Positions 42,927 through 51,908 of a stretch of DNA of 64,000 bases are shown piece by piece. The stretch's first letter is position 1. Each line of letters begins with the position of its first letter. The notes beneath the pieces are model-generated. The model ran no database searches. It saw only the letters and a program-made list of their open reading frames with translations, and was not told the DNA's origin. Source of the DNA: RCIO01 sp035555795 (GTDB lineage Bacteria > Pseudomonadota > Alphaproteobacteria > Rhizobiales > Rhizobiaceae); NCBI GenBank assembly GCA_035555795.1, contig DATMGE010000073.1, forward strand, positions 8,226-72,225, read 5' to 3'. The position numbers and the translations under genes are program-made.

Positions 42927-43988
42927 ATGGCAGGCAGGAAACGGATCGACGCAGAGCGGCCCACCGTGGCTGTCGTGATCCCCTACTATAATGGCTCGAA
43001 ATATATCGACCGGTCTGCCCAGAGCGTGCTGGACCAGACCGTGCGGCCTGACGAATTCGTGGTGGTCAATGACGGTTCGCGCCCCGAAGAGGCCGCCTAT
43101 CTGCGCAAGGTCGCCCGCAAGTACAAGTTCCGCATCATCGACAAGGAAAATGGCGGCCAGGGCTCGGCGCGCAATGCCGGCGTCACGGCCACGCATTCGA
43201 CGTTCATCAGTTTTCTCGATCAGGACGACTATTACCTCGACACCCATATCGAGACGTTGCTCGATGCCATCCCGTCCAACGATCCACATCTGGGCTGGGT
43301 CTATGGCGATCTTTTCGAGGCCGAGGGCAATGGCGACGTGCTGCGCACCTCGATGGTGACGGCGCACTCAGTTCACCCCAAGAGCAATGCCTACGACCTG
43401 CTGCGCAATGACATGTTCGTACTGCCTTCCGCCTCGCTCATCTCGCGCAAGGCATTCGAGGCCGTCGACGGTTTCGACCCTCAATTCATGGGCTACGAGG
43501 ACGACGACCTCTTCCTGCGTATCTTCCGTCGCGGCTTTACGAACTATTTCGTGCCAAAGGCGGTCACCGTCTGGTGCATGAACACCGAAAGCACGTCCTA
43601 CAGCATCCGCATGAGCCGCAGCCGGATACGCTACTTCAAGAAGCTGGTGGCCAATTTTCCGGATGACGCTTCAAAAGCCCGCTTCTACCTGCGCGACCTG
43701 CTGATCCCGCGTTTCCACGGCCTCTTCGTATCGGACGCCTATAATGCGATCGTCTGCCCGATTCCGGAGCGCGATGCGCGGCTGAAGCCCTATACCGACG
43801 AACTGCTCGGCATATTCAAGGAATATGTCGACATCGTCGTGGCGAATCGCGGAGTCAAATCGGGCTTCAAGCGCAAGATCGCGATGGAGTACCGGGTGCT
43901 TGCCACCAAATCTCCGCTGCTCATCGGCGCGGCGCGTATCGGCCTCGGCACCTACCGCCGGATGCAGGGTTTCCTGCGCCGGTTCTAA
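42927..43988 (+). CDS. Glycosyltransferase family 2
   Basis: A 353-residue GT-A transferase. VAVVIPYYNGSKYIDRSAQSV is the nucleotide-sugar strand. VNDGSRPEEAAYLR follows, and SFLDQDDYYLDTH carries the metal-binding D-x-D-like motif. GYEDDDLFLRIFRRGF is the acceptor-site motif (ED-type). I use ATG 42927 with GGGGA upstream; a GTG at 42897 would add ten residues. It follows the methyltransferase gene by 92 bases, and together they probably build the surface polysaccharide. Confidence 0.88.
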   Translation: MAGRKRIDAERPTVAVVIPYYNGSKYIDRSAQSVLDQTVRPDEFVVVNDGSRPEEAAYLRKVARKYKFRIIDKENGGQGSARNAGVTATHSTFISFLDQDDYYLDTHIETLLDAIPSNDPHLGWVYGDLFEAEGNGDVLRTSMVTAHSVHPKSNAYDLLRNDMFVLPSASLISRKAFEAVDGFDPQFMGYEDDDLFLRIFRRGFTNYFVPKAVTVWCMNTESTSYSIRMSRSRIRYFKKLVANFPDDASKARFYLRDLLIPRFHGLFVSDAYNAIVCPIPERDARLKPYTDELLGIFKEYVDIVVANRGVKSGFKRKIAMEYRVLATKSPLLIGAARIGLGTYRRMQGFLRRF

Positions 43989-44090
43989 AGCGTGCCGCGA
44001 TCTTTCAGATTCGCTTTCCACGCTTAGATCTTTGTTTTTACGCATGTCTTTATCCCGAACCGGTTCTCACTTTCGGGAGACCTGCTCTAG
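43989..44090. repeat. Rhizobiales-type palindromic repeat, copy B
   Basis: About 100 bases beginning at the GT2 stop codon. It includes CGATCTTTCAGATTCGC, then TAGATCTTTGTTTTTACGCATG, the stem CCCGAA/TTCGGG and the terminal GCTCTAG. The layout is the same as copies A and C but the sequence is a different subtype, close to the widespread rhizobial element of this form. Confidence 0.75.
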
Positions 44091-44187
44091 GAGTGCGATA
44101 CGGGGTTCCGTTCAGCCGGCGTTCAGCGCCGGCATGTATCATATGTCCAGAACGCCACGGCATGCTGCCAGCCAAGAGGAAGCCGAC

Positions 44188-45015
44188 ATGATTGCGTGCA
44201 ATGAAGACGATATATCCGTCGCACCGCGCCGACGCGTGCTCGGGGGCCTGTTGGCAATGGCGGCTTTCGCCGTGCCGCTGGCCATGGCCATCCCTGCCTC
44301 CGCCCAGCAGTTCACCCGCGTCATCGTCACGCTGCGCAACCGCGACCGCGACCGCGAGGTCCAGGAACTGTTCAACGCCCTGAGCGGCATGGAATACCGG
44401 CTGATCGAAGCCTATCAGGACCGGCCGGTGCTGATCCTCGACGTGAATGCACAGGCACTACGCCGTCTGCGTGAATTGCCGATGGTCGCACAGGTGTCGC
44501 AGGACGGAGTCACACCGCTGCCTGGCGGCGAGACCCCTCGCCCGCAGCAGCCGGGTGGACCGCTCCTCACCTGTGCGCTCACCATCCGATCCGGCACGAA
44601 CTTCGATCGCGCGCTACGCGAAATCCGGCGCCGTCTCGACGGCGTGCGGCATGAGATCGTCAGCACTGATCCCGGCAAGCGCCGCATCGTCATTTCGATC
44701 TCCGAGCGCGACATGCCGATTGTCGGCGCGCTCGATATCGTTCAGAGCGCGGTGGTGGTACAGCAAGGCGGCAAGCCGCCGGCGCCGCAGCCGGCGCCCT
44801 CCAGCCAGCGCTACATCGTGCAATATGGCGGCGGCGACCCGCGCCGCGAGATCCGCCGCATTCGCCGCGCCATGGATGGCCTGCCCTTCACCATTGCGCG
44901 CCATATGGAAGCCTCACGGATGATCGTGGTGGAAACCAATCAGCGCGGCTTCCGCCGCCTGCAGCAGATCGACGGTATTCGTGTGTGGCGCGACGAACTC
45001 AGCCGCCCGCAATAA
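44188..45015 (+). CDS. Secreted protein with three tandem I9-propeptide-like domains (candidate protease inhibitor or chaperone)
   Basis: A 275-residue protein with a signal sequence that has a Tat-like RRRVLGG at residues 14-20 and cleavage near ASAQ (40). Three repeats follow at about 42-110, 127-192 and 207-271. Each has a beta strand (RVIVTLR, CALTIRS, RYIVQYG), an Arg-rich helix, a second strand and a [IV]-x-x-V end. This matches the ferredoxin-like fold of S8 propeptides (inhibitor I9). Pro-rich linkers join them. AGAGGAAG before ATG 44188 supports the start. The neighbouring secreted S8 protease suggests it folds or inhibits that enzyme in trans. Homology is judged by pattern only. Confidence 0.65.
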   Translation: MIACNEDDISVAPRRRVLGGLLAMAAFAVPLAMAIPASAQQFTRVIVTLRNRDRDREVQELFNALSGMEYRLIEAYQDRPVLILDVNAQALRRLRELPMVAQVSQDGVTPLPGGETPRPQQPGGPLLTCALTIRSGTNFDRALREIRRRLDGVRHEIVSTDPGKRRIVISISERDMPIVGALDIVQSAVVVQQGGKPPAPQPAPSSQRYIVQYGGGDPRREIRRIRRAMDGLPFTIARHMEASRMIVVETNQRGFRRLQQIDGIRVWRDELSRPQ

Positions 45016-45035
45016 GCAAAGCTGCTATCGGTTCG

Positions 45036-45617
45036 TCAGGGCATCCGGATCTGGCGGATACCGCGTGCCAGTTCCTTCAGTTCCTCCACTGCGGCGTCGG
45101 TCATGGCCTTGATCTGCTCGCGGTCGGGCTGGGATGTATCGTTGTCCTGGGGCGGTGCCGGTGGCGCAACCTGCGTCCACGCATCGCGCTGCATCCGCTC
45201 TTCCAGCGTCAGGCGCTCGGGCGGCGCCGCCTCTTTCGGCTTTTGCATTGCTGGTGGCGGCGTTGCGGGTGCAGCAGGCGTGGCTGCCGCCACTTCGCTC
45301 CCACCCACACCCGTGAAGGTGACGCGCGAAGGCTTGCCGTCGCGATAGGCGAGCGCATAGCCATTGGCTGGCAGGATGGATTTCAGCACCTGTCCCAGGG
45401 ATCCGGCGTAACGGCCATCGAGCACACCATCTTCGACGCTTCCGCCGACGATCTCCATGTCGAAGCGTTCGGCAAGCGCCGCCACGACTTCGGCCCGGGT
45501 CGCGCCCTCGGCTACCAGCGTCAGCGACCGCGCGTCGCCTTCGATGGTGAAGGACACGGCCCAGGCGGAGTGCCCGATCACGGCCGACAGCACGGCCGCC
45601 AACATGATGCGTTTCAT
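45036..45617 (-). CDS. Periplasmic protein with STN/secretin-N-like domain, unknown
   Basis: A 193-residue exported protein (signal peptide ending near SAWA, residue 20). Residues about 30-100 have the strand-helix pattern of STN or secretin short domains (LTLVAEGATRAEVVAALAERF, then YAGSLGQVLKSILPANGYALAY). A Pro/Ala linker and a charged C-terminal helix follow. It is the last gene of the D-O-K-L-M-C unit, 62 bases after the GspC-like gene, with a GGGAGG site. It may be a T2SS accessory protein contacting the secretin, but I cannot assign a standard Gsp letter. Confidence 0.6.
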   Translation of the reverse strand: MKRIMLAAVLSAVIGHSAWAVSFTIEGDARSLTLVAEGATRAEVVAALAERFDMEIVGGSVEDGVLDGRYAGSLGQVLKSILPANGYALAYRDGKPSRVTFTGVGGSEVAAATPAAPATPPPAMQKPKEAAPPERLTLEERMQRDAWTQVAPPAPPQDNDTSQPDREQIKAMTDAAVEELKELARGIRQIRMP

Positions 45618-45679
45618 CGTCGTCCTCCCTTGTTACTGCGGCCACGCCAGTGAGCTATGCCCGGCAGGCACGGTCACCA

Positions 45680-46300
45680 CTATTGCGCCTCCAATGTGGG
45701 CATGGAAACCGCTGCGCCGCTCTCATTGACGATCTGGGGTGTGGCGCCCATCGGCATTGCCGGCGCGGCCGGCGGTGGCGGCGCAACAGCGGAAGGCGTT
45801 CGCGGTCCATTCGGCGCCGGCGGCGACATATAAGGCATTCCCGTGGGAACGCCGCCCGCGCTGCCCGACCGTTCCGGAAACCGCATTCTGGCACGGCCGG
45901 CGCTGTTTTCCAGCGAGACCTCGAAGCGGCCGACCTCGGCCAGTGTCCAGCCGTCGCGGCTTTCGCCCTGGCGCAGGCTGAAGGAGGCAGGCTCGCCCGG
46001 GGCGCGAAAAAGGGCGCTGTTGACGCGCGGCGAGCGCACGACGCCGATGAGTTCCCAATCGGGCGCGCTCGCGACCGGTGCGGGCTCCGGCGGGGGCGGC
46101 TCGATGGCCGGCGGGGGCGCTTCGACCGGCGGCGGCGCAGGTGGCCGCCTGTCGGGGCTGAAAAGCGGCCGCTCGCGCAGGGCGACATAGTCCTGCGGCA
46201 GGCGCGAGGCGATAGCCCGCTCGGCCACGTCCTGCGCAAGCGCGATCCCACCGGCGCCACATACCGACAGGGCAAGTGCGATCGTCAGGGCGCGCTTCAT
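45680..46300 (-). CDS. T2SS GspC/GspN-like protein (HR-type domain)
   Basis: A 206-residue protein with one N-terminal hydrophobic segment (signal or anchor), then LRERPLFSPDRRPP and a Pro-rich linker. A compact domain at about 95-160 follows (WELIGVVRSPRVNSALFRAP, then ESRDGWTLAEVGRFEVSLEN) that matches the homology region of GspC/PilP. No other gspC gene is present, so this is the best candidate for the link between the inner-membrane platform and the secretin. The usual PDZ domain is absent, and the C-terminus is Pro-rich. It overlaps gspM as ATGA. Confidence 0.7.
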   Translation of the reverse strand: MKRALTIALALSVCGAGGIALAQDVAERAIASRLPQDYVALRERPLFSPDRRPPAPPPVEAPPPAIEPPPPEPAPVASAPDWELIGVVRSPRVNSALFRAPGEPASFSLRQGESRDGWTLAEVGRFEVSLENSAGRARMRFPERSGSAGGVPTGMPYMSPPAPNGPRTPSAVAPPPPAAPAMPMGATPQIVNESGAAVSMPTLEAQ

Positions 46301-46899
46301 TGCTCCGCTCCGCTGCGGAATGCCGAAATGTCGACGCGCAGCACCAGCGGCCGGTCGTCCGTGGTCCATCCGGTCGTTGCGTCATTCGAAGCCATGCGCC
46401 GCCCGCGCAGCGTCAGCGCATCCACGATCATCACCGGTATATCGGTTTCGATCGCATAGAGGAGGTCGGGCAGGGCCTGCTCCATCACCTCGATCTCGGC
46501 GCTCAGCCGCACGCGCTGCAACAGATTGCCCTGCGCGTCATGCGAATCCGCGATCGTCTCGCCCTGCGGCGTGTCCACCGAGCGCAGCAATGCACCCGAT
46601 TTCTCGGTGCTCACAGTCAGGATGCGCTGCAATTCCGCCACGGCCAGCCCCGGCGTGTCGCCATAGACCAGCACCCGACCGTCCGTTGTGGATTTGCCCT
46701 CGTCCTGGTCGCGTTGGGCAAGGGCGAGCGCGCGTTCTTCCAGAAGTTCGGTGCGGCGGTCGAGATCGGCAAGCGCCATTTTCTCGGCCTGCCACCAGCC
46801 ATAGGCGTCAAACGCCAGGAAGACGGCCGCGCCGAAGCCCAGCACGATCACGGCCAGCGAGGCCAGGCGAGCATCGAAAATGCGGCGCATGAAGCTCAT
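46297..46899 (-). CDS. gspM: Type II secretion protein GspM (GspM-b/PilO-like)
   Basis: A 200-residue bitopic protein. A short cytoplasmic start and a single transmembrane helix (LASLAVIVLGFGAAVFLAF) are followed by a coiled-coil and a ferredoxin-like periplasmic domain (ELQRILTVSTEKSGALLRSV, then RLSAEIEVMEQALPDLLYAIE). This is the GspM/PilO-type layout. ATGA overlaps with gspL and the GspC-like gene show tight coupling. It stabilises GspL in the platform. Confidence 0.82.
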   Translation of the reverse strand: MSFMRRIFDARLASLAVIVLGFGAAVFLAFDAYGWWQAEKMALADLDRRTELLEERALALAQRDQDEGKSTTDGRVLVYGDTPGLAVAELQRILTVSTEKSGALLRSVDTPQGETIADSHDAQGNLLQRVRLSAEIEVMEQALPDLLYAIETDIPVMIVDALTLRGRRMASNDATTGWTTDDRPLVLRVDISAFRSGAEQ

Positions 46900-47963
46900 T
46901 TCAGCGCGCCTCCCGTACGGATCAGCGGCCGCGTCTCGACGACGAAATCGGATAGCGGGCCATCATCTTCGCGCGTGGCCGCGCCGACCTGCCGCGTCTG
47001 CACGAAGCGGCCCGACGATTCCAGCGATGTCAGGACATCCGGCAGGTCGGTGGTGCGGCCGCTCACCCGCAGCAGCCCGTCGCTCAGCAGGATCTCGCTT
47101 GCATGGGCGTGCAGCGGCAGGGCGGCGGCGAGATCGTCCAGCGCACCCAGCGCGCTCACCGCCTCGTTCTTCATCGCCAGCGCCGCCTGTTCGGGCAGCG
47201 TCGCGCCATTGGCAGGCAGGGTCGCATCGCTGATCTTGCGGCGCGCCACATCGGCGCGCAGTTCGAGTCGCGCGCGCTCCGCAGTCAGGCCCGGAGCGAG
47301 CACGGGTCGCACGGCAAGCGCGCCGAGGATGGCGACGGCCGAAAGCGCGACGATCCCCGTCAACAGCACCCTTGCAGCGCGGTTGCGGCCGACGCTTCCC
47401 AGCCGCCGCGGCATCAGCACGACCGGCTTGCCGCCGGCACCGGATGCGACGATCTCCACCTCGCGCGCCTTGCCCACCGCAACCCAGTCCAGCAATCCGG
47501 CGATACGCGCGCGCGGCAGGATCGACACTTCCAGCCGCAGCTTGCGGGCGGTGCGATCCACCTCCGCCACATGATGGCCGAACAGCACTTCGGCCGGCGG
47601 AATGGGCGACAACGCCGACAGGCGCGAAGCGACGATGCCGTCGACATGGCTCGCGGCCTCCAGCGGCAATTCCAGCCGCCGCTCGATCGTCCAGGCCGCC
47701 GGCACGGTGATGGTCACCGATCGCCCTTCGACCAGCGCGGCGATGCGGGCCTTGCTGTCGGCTGCGTCCGCATGCAACGGCAACGTCAACGACGCGGCTT
47801 TTGCCTGCCCACCGCGGACAGACACGGTGCCGCCGTCGCCTGTAAGGGCAAGCGATACGGCGCGCCCCGGGCGACCCGCGCGGGCCATCTCGGCAACCAG
47901 CGCTGCCGGTCCGTCGATCCAGCCATCGAAGCGTTGCGCCCATGTGGCGACTGCGCCCGCCAT
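46896..47963 (-). CDS. gspL: Type II secretion protein GspL
   Basis: A 355-residue protein with a cytoplasmic actin-like domain (VTITVPAAWTIERRLELPLEAA and the strand pair up to residue 180). One transmembrane helix (VLLTGIVALSAVAILGALAV) and a periplasmic ferredoxin-like domain (LLRVSGRTTDLPDVLTSLES) follow. This is the GspL/PilM-PilN type composition. ATG 47963 has GGGGTGGG nearby; a GTG at 48026 would add 21 residues. It recruits GspE and partners GspM. The domain order is standard for T2SS. Confidence 0.83.
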   Translation of the reverse strand: MAGAVATWAQRFDGWIDGPAALVAEMARAGRPGRAVSLALTGDGGTVSVRGGQAKAASLTLPLHADAADSKARIAALVEGRSVTITVPAAWTIERRLELPLEAASHVDGIVASRLSALSPIPPAEVLFGHHVAEVDRTARKLRLEVSILPRARIAGLLDWVAVGKAREVEIVASGAGGKPVVLMPRRLGSVGRNRAARVLLTGIVALSAVAILGALAVRPVLAPGLTAERARLELRADVARRKISDATLPANGATLPEQAALAMKNEAVSALGALDDLAAALPLHAHASEILLSDGLLRVSGRTTDLPDVLTSLESSGRFVQTRQVGAATREDDGPLSDFVVETRPLIRTGGALK

Positions 47964-48029
47964 ATCCCACCCCTGTCGGCCTGCAAGGCCATGCCTGACG
48001 GCCTGTCGCGATCCATCAGATCGCACGCC

Positions 48030-48896
48030 CTACTTTATCTCATCCGGAACCCGGCGCCAGTCGACCACGCGATAGGGCGCATTGTCTTCCGGCGAAATGA
48101 TGACCACAGCCTCATAGTTCTCCGCATAGCCCGACGACAGGCGCGCCGACAGCGTCACCCGCCAGGAGATCGCCTGTTCGGCCGTATGATAGTTCACCTG
48201 GCTGAGCGTCGCCTCCATCTGCTGGTAGGAGATGCGCCCCTGCCGATAGGCCCTTATCGTCGTGACGATCGAGGGCGGCAGGTCGGGAATCGCCGCGAGA
48301 AGCCGGTCGTCCAGCGCATTCACACGCACGCCTTCATAGCCCGACGAGACGGTGAAGTATTGTTCTGCCGCCACCGCGACCTCGTCCGGCAGTTCGGCCA
48401 CGGCGGTGAGCTCGGCAACCGATTGCAGCAGCCGGCGACCGGCGGCCTGTTGCGGCGCAGCCGGTCCGCGCGTGCCGCGGTCGCGGATGATTTCGTCGGC
48501 GACCCGCCGCGCCAGCGCATCGGAAGCCCCCGCGGCGCGCAAGCCGCCGACGACGAGCGGGCGCGCGGCGGTATTGAGGTCGATCCGCCATGCTTCATTG
48601 ACGGCCGACACGCCGACATTGCCGGTATCGAGTTCCAGATCGCCCTGCACCGTGTCCGGCAGGCTGCCCAACCCTCCCTCCGGACCGGCGCGGACCAGGG
48701 CGGCGGCCATGGCAAGCCCTCCATCGGCCAGCACGCGGATCGCCGCCTTGTCCTCCGTCGCGCGCACGCTGGCCACGACGCCGCTCATATGCAGGCGCAG
48801 CACCACGGCGAGGAAAGCGAGGAAGATCAGGATCCACAGCACGGAGACGAGAATGACGCCGCGCCGCCGATGCCGCATCGTGCCGGAAGAGATCAT
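48030..48896 (-). CDS. gspK: Type II secretion minor pseudopilin GspK
   Basis: A 288-residue large minor pseudopilin. The prepilin segment RHRRRG-VILVSVLWILIFLA lacks Glu at +5, normal for GspK. The C-terminal domain has the GspK pattern IDLNTAARPLVVGGL, LAAIPDLPPSIVTTIRAYR and QGRISYQQMEATL. ATG 48896 overlaps the gspO stop as ATGA. GspK caps the pseudopilus tip with I and J. Confidence 0.85.
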   Translation of the reverse strand: MISSGTMRHRRRGVILVSVLWILIFLAFLAVVLRLHMSGVVASVRATEDKAAIRVLADGGLAMAAALVRAGPEGGLGSLPDTVQGDLELDTGNVGVSAVNEAWRIDLNTAARPLVVGGLRAAGASDALARRVADEIIRDRGTRGPAAPQQAAGRRLLQSVAELTAVAELPDEVAVAAEQYFTVSSGYEGVRVNALDDRLLAAIPDLPPSIVTTIRAYRQGRISYQQMEATLSQVNYHTAEQAISWRVTLSARLSSGYAENYEAVVIISPEDNAPYRVVDWRRVPDEIK

Positions 48897-49450
48897 GGCG
48901 GGGGGAACCATGCCCAGACGATGATAGCGGCGGGCGCGAGGAAGGTGCCGAAGGGAAGGCGCGTCGCGGCCCGCAGCCGCCTGCCCTTCCGCCAGGCGCG
49001 TATCGCCGCGAAAAGGATCGCTGCGAGCGAAGCGAGCATCAGTTGCATCGCCACGCCCCATGGTCCGACGAGGACCGCCGACGCGCCGACGAGCTTGACG
49101 TCGCCGAAACCGAGGACATCGGTGCCGCGCAGCCACCCATAGGCCCATGTCGACAGGAAAAGCGCTGCGGCGGTCACCACACCGAGAGCAAGCGCCCATG
49201 CGGCGTCGCGCATCGACGCTCCCTCGCCCAGTTGCACCGCCAAGGCCACAAGCGCCATCGCGCCGACACCCCAATCGGGTATGGTCATGGCGGCGAGGTC
49301 TTCTACCGCGATCAGCGCCGCCAGAATGCACAGGACCAGCCCCGCCGCGATCTTCCATGCCGGCCAGCCGAACGCCGCCGGCGCGAGCGACGCCGCCAGC
49401 ACCAGCGCGAAAAGCGCTGCCGCCCTCAGGCGCGGCGCGCGCCAGATCAT
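48893..49450 (-). CDS. gspO: Prepilin peptidase GspO, A24 family, lacking the methylase domain
   Basis: A 185-residue polytopic membrane aspartyl protease. Catalytic Asp51 lies in VEDLAAMTIPD and Asp117 in GFGDVK, the two TFPP signature sites. The N-terminal zinc/methyltransferase domain of full-length PilD-type enzymes is missing, as in A24A short forms (CpaA/TadV-like). It would cleave the five pseudopilins before Phe or Val; whether they are methylated is then doubtful. It overlaps gspD by four bases. Confidence 0.87.
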   Translation of the reverse strand: MIWRAPRLRAAALFALVLAASLAPAAFGWPAWKIAAGLVLCILAALIAVEDLAAMTIPDWGVGAMALVALAVQLGEGASMRDAAWALALGVVTAAALFLSTWAYGWLRGTDVLGFGDVKLVGASAVLVGPWGVAMQLMLASLAAILFAAIRAWRKGRRLRAATRLPFGTFLAPAAIIVWAWFPPP

Positions 49451-51666
49451 TCGATCAGCGTATTGACCGGTCGCGGCAGCGGCAGCGGTCGCGAGGGGGT
49501 GTTCATGATGCGAAGCTGCGAGCGCATCTGCTCGGCGACGGTCTGCGCATCATAAGTATCGCGGATCACCTGCGCGCGGATCATCACGATGAGCTCGGTG
49601 CGCGTGGCATAATTGGTCGTGTTGCGGAAGGCGCCGCCGATGACGGGGATTTCGCCCAGCACCGGGATGCCGCTGCGGCCCTTGTCCTGCTTCTCGCTGA
49701 TCAGGCCACCAAGCAGCACGGTCTGGCCACTGGACACTGCCACGGTCGAATCCACCTTGCGCTGCGAGATGGTCGGCGTAAGCGATTGCGCGCCGCCCAA
49801 TACGGCGCTGATCTCCTGCTCGATCTTCAGGTTGATCGTGCCGTTGGCAGTGATGCGCGGCAGCACGCGCAGGATCACGCCAGTGTCCCGAAACTCGACA
49901 TTGTTGACCACCGGCGCATCCGGATTGGTCACCGACTGCGCGGTGCGGGTTACGATTGGCACCTCGTCGCCCACCTGCAGCGTGGCGGGCTTGTTGTCCA
50001 TCACCACGACCGAGGGGGAAGAGAGCACCTTGACCTCGGTGATGCCGCGCAGCGCATCCAGCACCACACGCGGATCGGTCTCGGGGCCGATAAGCAGGTT
50101 GAAGCCCGGCAGCACCCGGCCGATGGCGGCTGTCGTCGTGCTGCGGAAATTGCCGATCGAGCCGGAATTGTTCTTGAGGAAGAACTGCACGCCGTAGCGC
50201 AGGTCGTTGGTCAGCGAGACTTCTGCGATCGTCGCCTCGATCGCCACCTGGGCGGATGGCCGGTCGAGCGCTGCGATCGCCTGTTCGACCAGGCGCTGCT
50301 GGTCGGGCCGGGCATAGATGAGGAGGGTGTTATTGTCCGGATTGGCGGTGATGCGCACACCCTCGGCGGAACGCTGGCCGCCGCTGCTCCCGCCCCCGAT
50401 GGGCGAGCCGCCGGTGATCGGCGCCTGATCGGTGCGCGGGAATTCGTCGGCCATGCGCTGCGCGAGGTTGCCGGGGCTGGCATCGACGCCCGACAGGGCG
50501 CTGGCCTGCTGGATGCCAGGCTCGGCGTCAGGCGGAAACTGCGCTCCCGGATCCTCACCTGTCGATGCTTCGCCGAGGAAAATCTCGTTGACCATGCCGG
50601 CCAGCCGCCGAGCATCGACATGCTGCACCTGATAGACGCGCAGGTTGGAGGCCGATGCGGCCGCCCCGTCGAGACGCTCGATCCAGGTCGCGGCCCGCTG
50701 CAGCATGGTGCGCGACTTCGCCACCACCAGCAGCGAATTGCTGCGATCGATCGGCTGGACGCGGATCGTGTTGCTGCCGCGTCCGCCCTGCCCCAGATCC
50801 AGCACCCGGCTGAGCTCCGGCATCATGGCCGAAGCGCTGGAATTCTGCACCGGGAAGATGCCGACCGACTGATCCTTCAGCCAGTCCTGGTCGAAGGATT
50901 TCGCCGCCTCGATCGCCGCGCCGCGCTCCTGCGCCGTGCCCTGGAAGATCAGCGCGTTGCGGCCCGGATCCTCGCGCACCATGCCGGAGCGGGCGACGAA
51001 GTTTTCCAGCAGCGGCAGCACGGTGCTGGCCGAGACGTGGCGCAGCGGCAGCACCGTCACGCCATAGCCGGGCGAGATCGTCACGTTCTGGTCGAGCTCG
51101 GCCACGCCCAGCGCCTCGGTTGCCGGCATCAGCCGCAGCCGGTCGCCCTCGCGCACCATCACCACGCCATTGGCGCGCAGCGAGCCCTCGAACATGCGCA
51201 ATATGTCCTCGGCCGGCGTCGGCCTGGACGTGATGATCGACACCCTGCCTGTGGCCCGCTCGTCCAGCGTGTAGCTGATGCCCAGCACCTCGCCGAGCAC
51301 CGAGCGCGCCGCGACCGAAATGTCGGCATTTTCGAGATTGACCTCGAACTCCTCGCCCCTGAGACGTTCGAGCGAACGGCGCTCGCCTGTCGTCAGAGTC
51401 GTTTCGGCACCGTAATAGACCGCCCCGCCGCGACGTCTTTCATTGCCGCCGCCGAAACCCATTCTGGAAAAGAAGCCGCCGCCCTTCGGATCCCGCGCCG
51501 AGAGATCCGCATTGCGCACCTTGTCGAGCGGGTCGGGACGCTGCGCGGTTTCCTCCAGATAGGTGGAATTGCAGGATGTCATCAGGACGGCCGCGGCGAT
51601 GAAAAGCGCAAGGTGAGCGAAAAACCGCCTGACCGCCCCCGCTTCGCCTGGCCGACGCAAACTCAA
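49447..51666 (-). CDS. gspD: Type II secretion secretin GspD, lipoprotein
   Basis: A 739-residue outer-membrane channel. The signal ends in VLMTSC, a lipobox-like site with acceptor Cys. After a Gly/Arg-rich linker come N-domains (FEVNLENADISVAARSVLG and TVLPLRHVSASTVLPLLENF). The secretin core carries VQVGDEVPIV-type and VLLGGLISEKQDKGRSGIPVLG segments and ends near IRDTYDAQ. I see no ATG near the signal; the best site is TTG 51666 with GAGGG seven bases upstream. It forms the multimeric exit pore, and the lipobox may remove the need for a separate pilotin. Confidence 0.9.
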   Translation of the reverse strand: MSLRRPGEAGAVRRFFAHLALFIAAAVLMTSCNSTYLEETAQRPDPLDKVRNADLSARDPKGGGFFSRMGFGGGNERRRGGAVYYGAETTLTTGERRSLERLRGEEFEVNLENADISVAARSVLGEVLGISYTLDERATGRVSIITSRPTPAEDILRMFEGSLRANGVVMVREGDRLRLMPATEALGVAELDQNVTISPGYGVTVLPLRHVSASTVLPLLENFVARSGMVREDPGRNALIFQGTAQERGAAIEAAKSFDQDWLKDQSVGIFPVQNSSASAMMPELSRVLDLGQGGRGSNTIRVQPIDRSNSLLVVAKSRTMLQRAATWIERLDGAAASASNLRVYQVQHVDARRLAGMVNEIFLGEASTGEDPGAQFPPDAEPGIQQASALSGVDASPGNLAQRMADEFPRTDQAPITGGSPIGGGSSGGQRSAEGVRITANPDNNTLLIYARPDQQRLVEQAIAALDRPSAQVAIEATIAEVSLTNDLRYGVQFFLKNNSGSIGNFRSTTTAAIGRVLPGFNLLIGPETDPRVVLDALRGITEVKVLSSPSVVVMDNKPATLQVGDEVPIVTRTAQSVTNPDAPVVNNVEFRDTGVILRVLPRITANGTINLKIEQEISAVLGGAQSLTPTISQRKVDSTVAVSSGQTVLLGGLISEKQDKGRSGIPVLGEIPVIGGAFRNTTNYATRTELIVMIRAQVIRDTYDAQTVAEQMRSQLRIMNTPSRPLPLPRPVNTLIE

Positions 51667-51908
51667 CCCTGAACCCTCACCCCATGCCGCACCCACCGCG
51701 CGACCTGAGAAAACCGTATCCACGCCCCTCGAGCTTGACAACCGCCCGGTGCTGCTTTCTGTTCATACTTTGTTAATGGGCGGGCGCCCGGTTGCCGGAT
51801 AGCCACAGTTTTCGGTCTGCGATTTGTTGTGAACAGTCGTATCCGAAGTGCCAGCCATGAGGTCAACGCGGCATCGCGCATGAGAATCGTCCTGCGGAAT
51901 CAGCAGCC
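51667..51908. promoter_or_regulatory. Divergent region between gspD and gspE
   Basis: About 240 bases that separate the leftward D-O-K-L-M unit from gspE and must carry both promoters. The middle (51760-51850) is AT-richer with TTTGTTAATG and TTTGTTGTGAAC stretches, but I assign no definite -10/-35 pair. Confidence 0.4.

Noticed and set aside
46276..51672. Long rightward open frames opposite the gspM-gspD genes
   Set aside because: They are Arg/His-rich antisense frames produced by high GC content. The opposite strand carries well-conserved T2SS proteins with signal peptides and overlaps.
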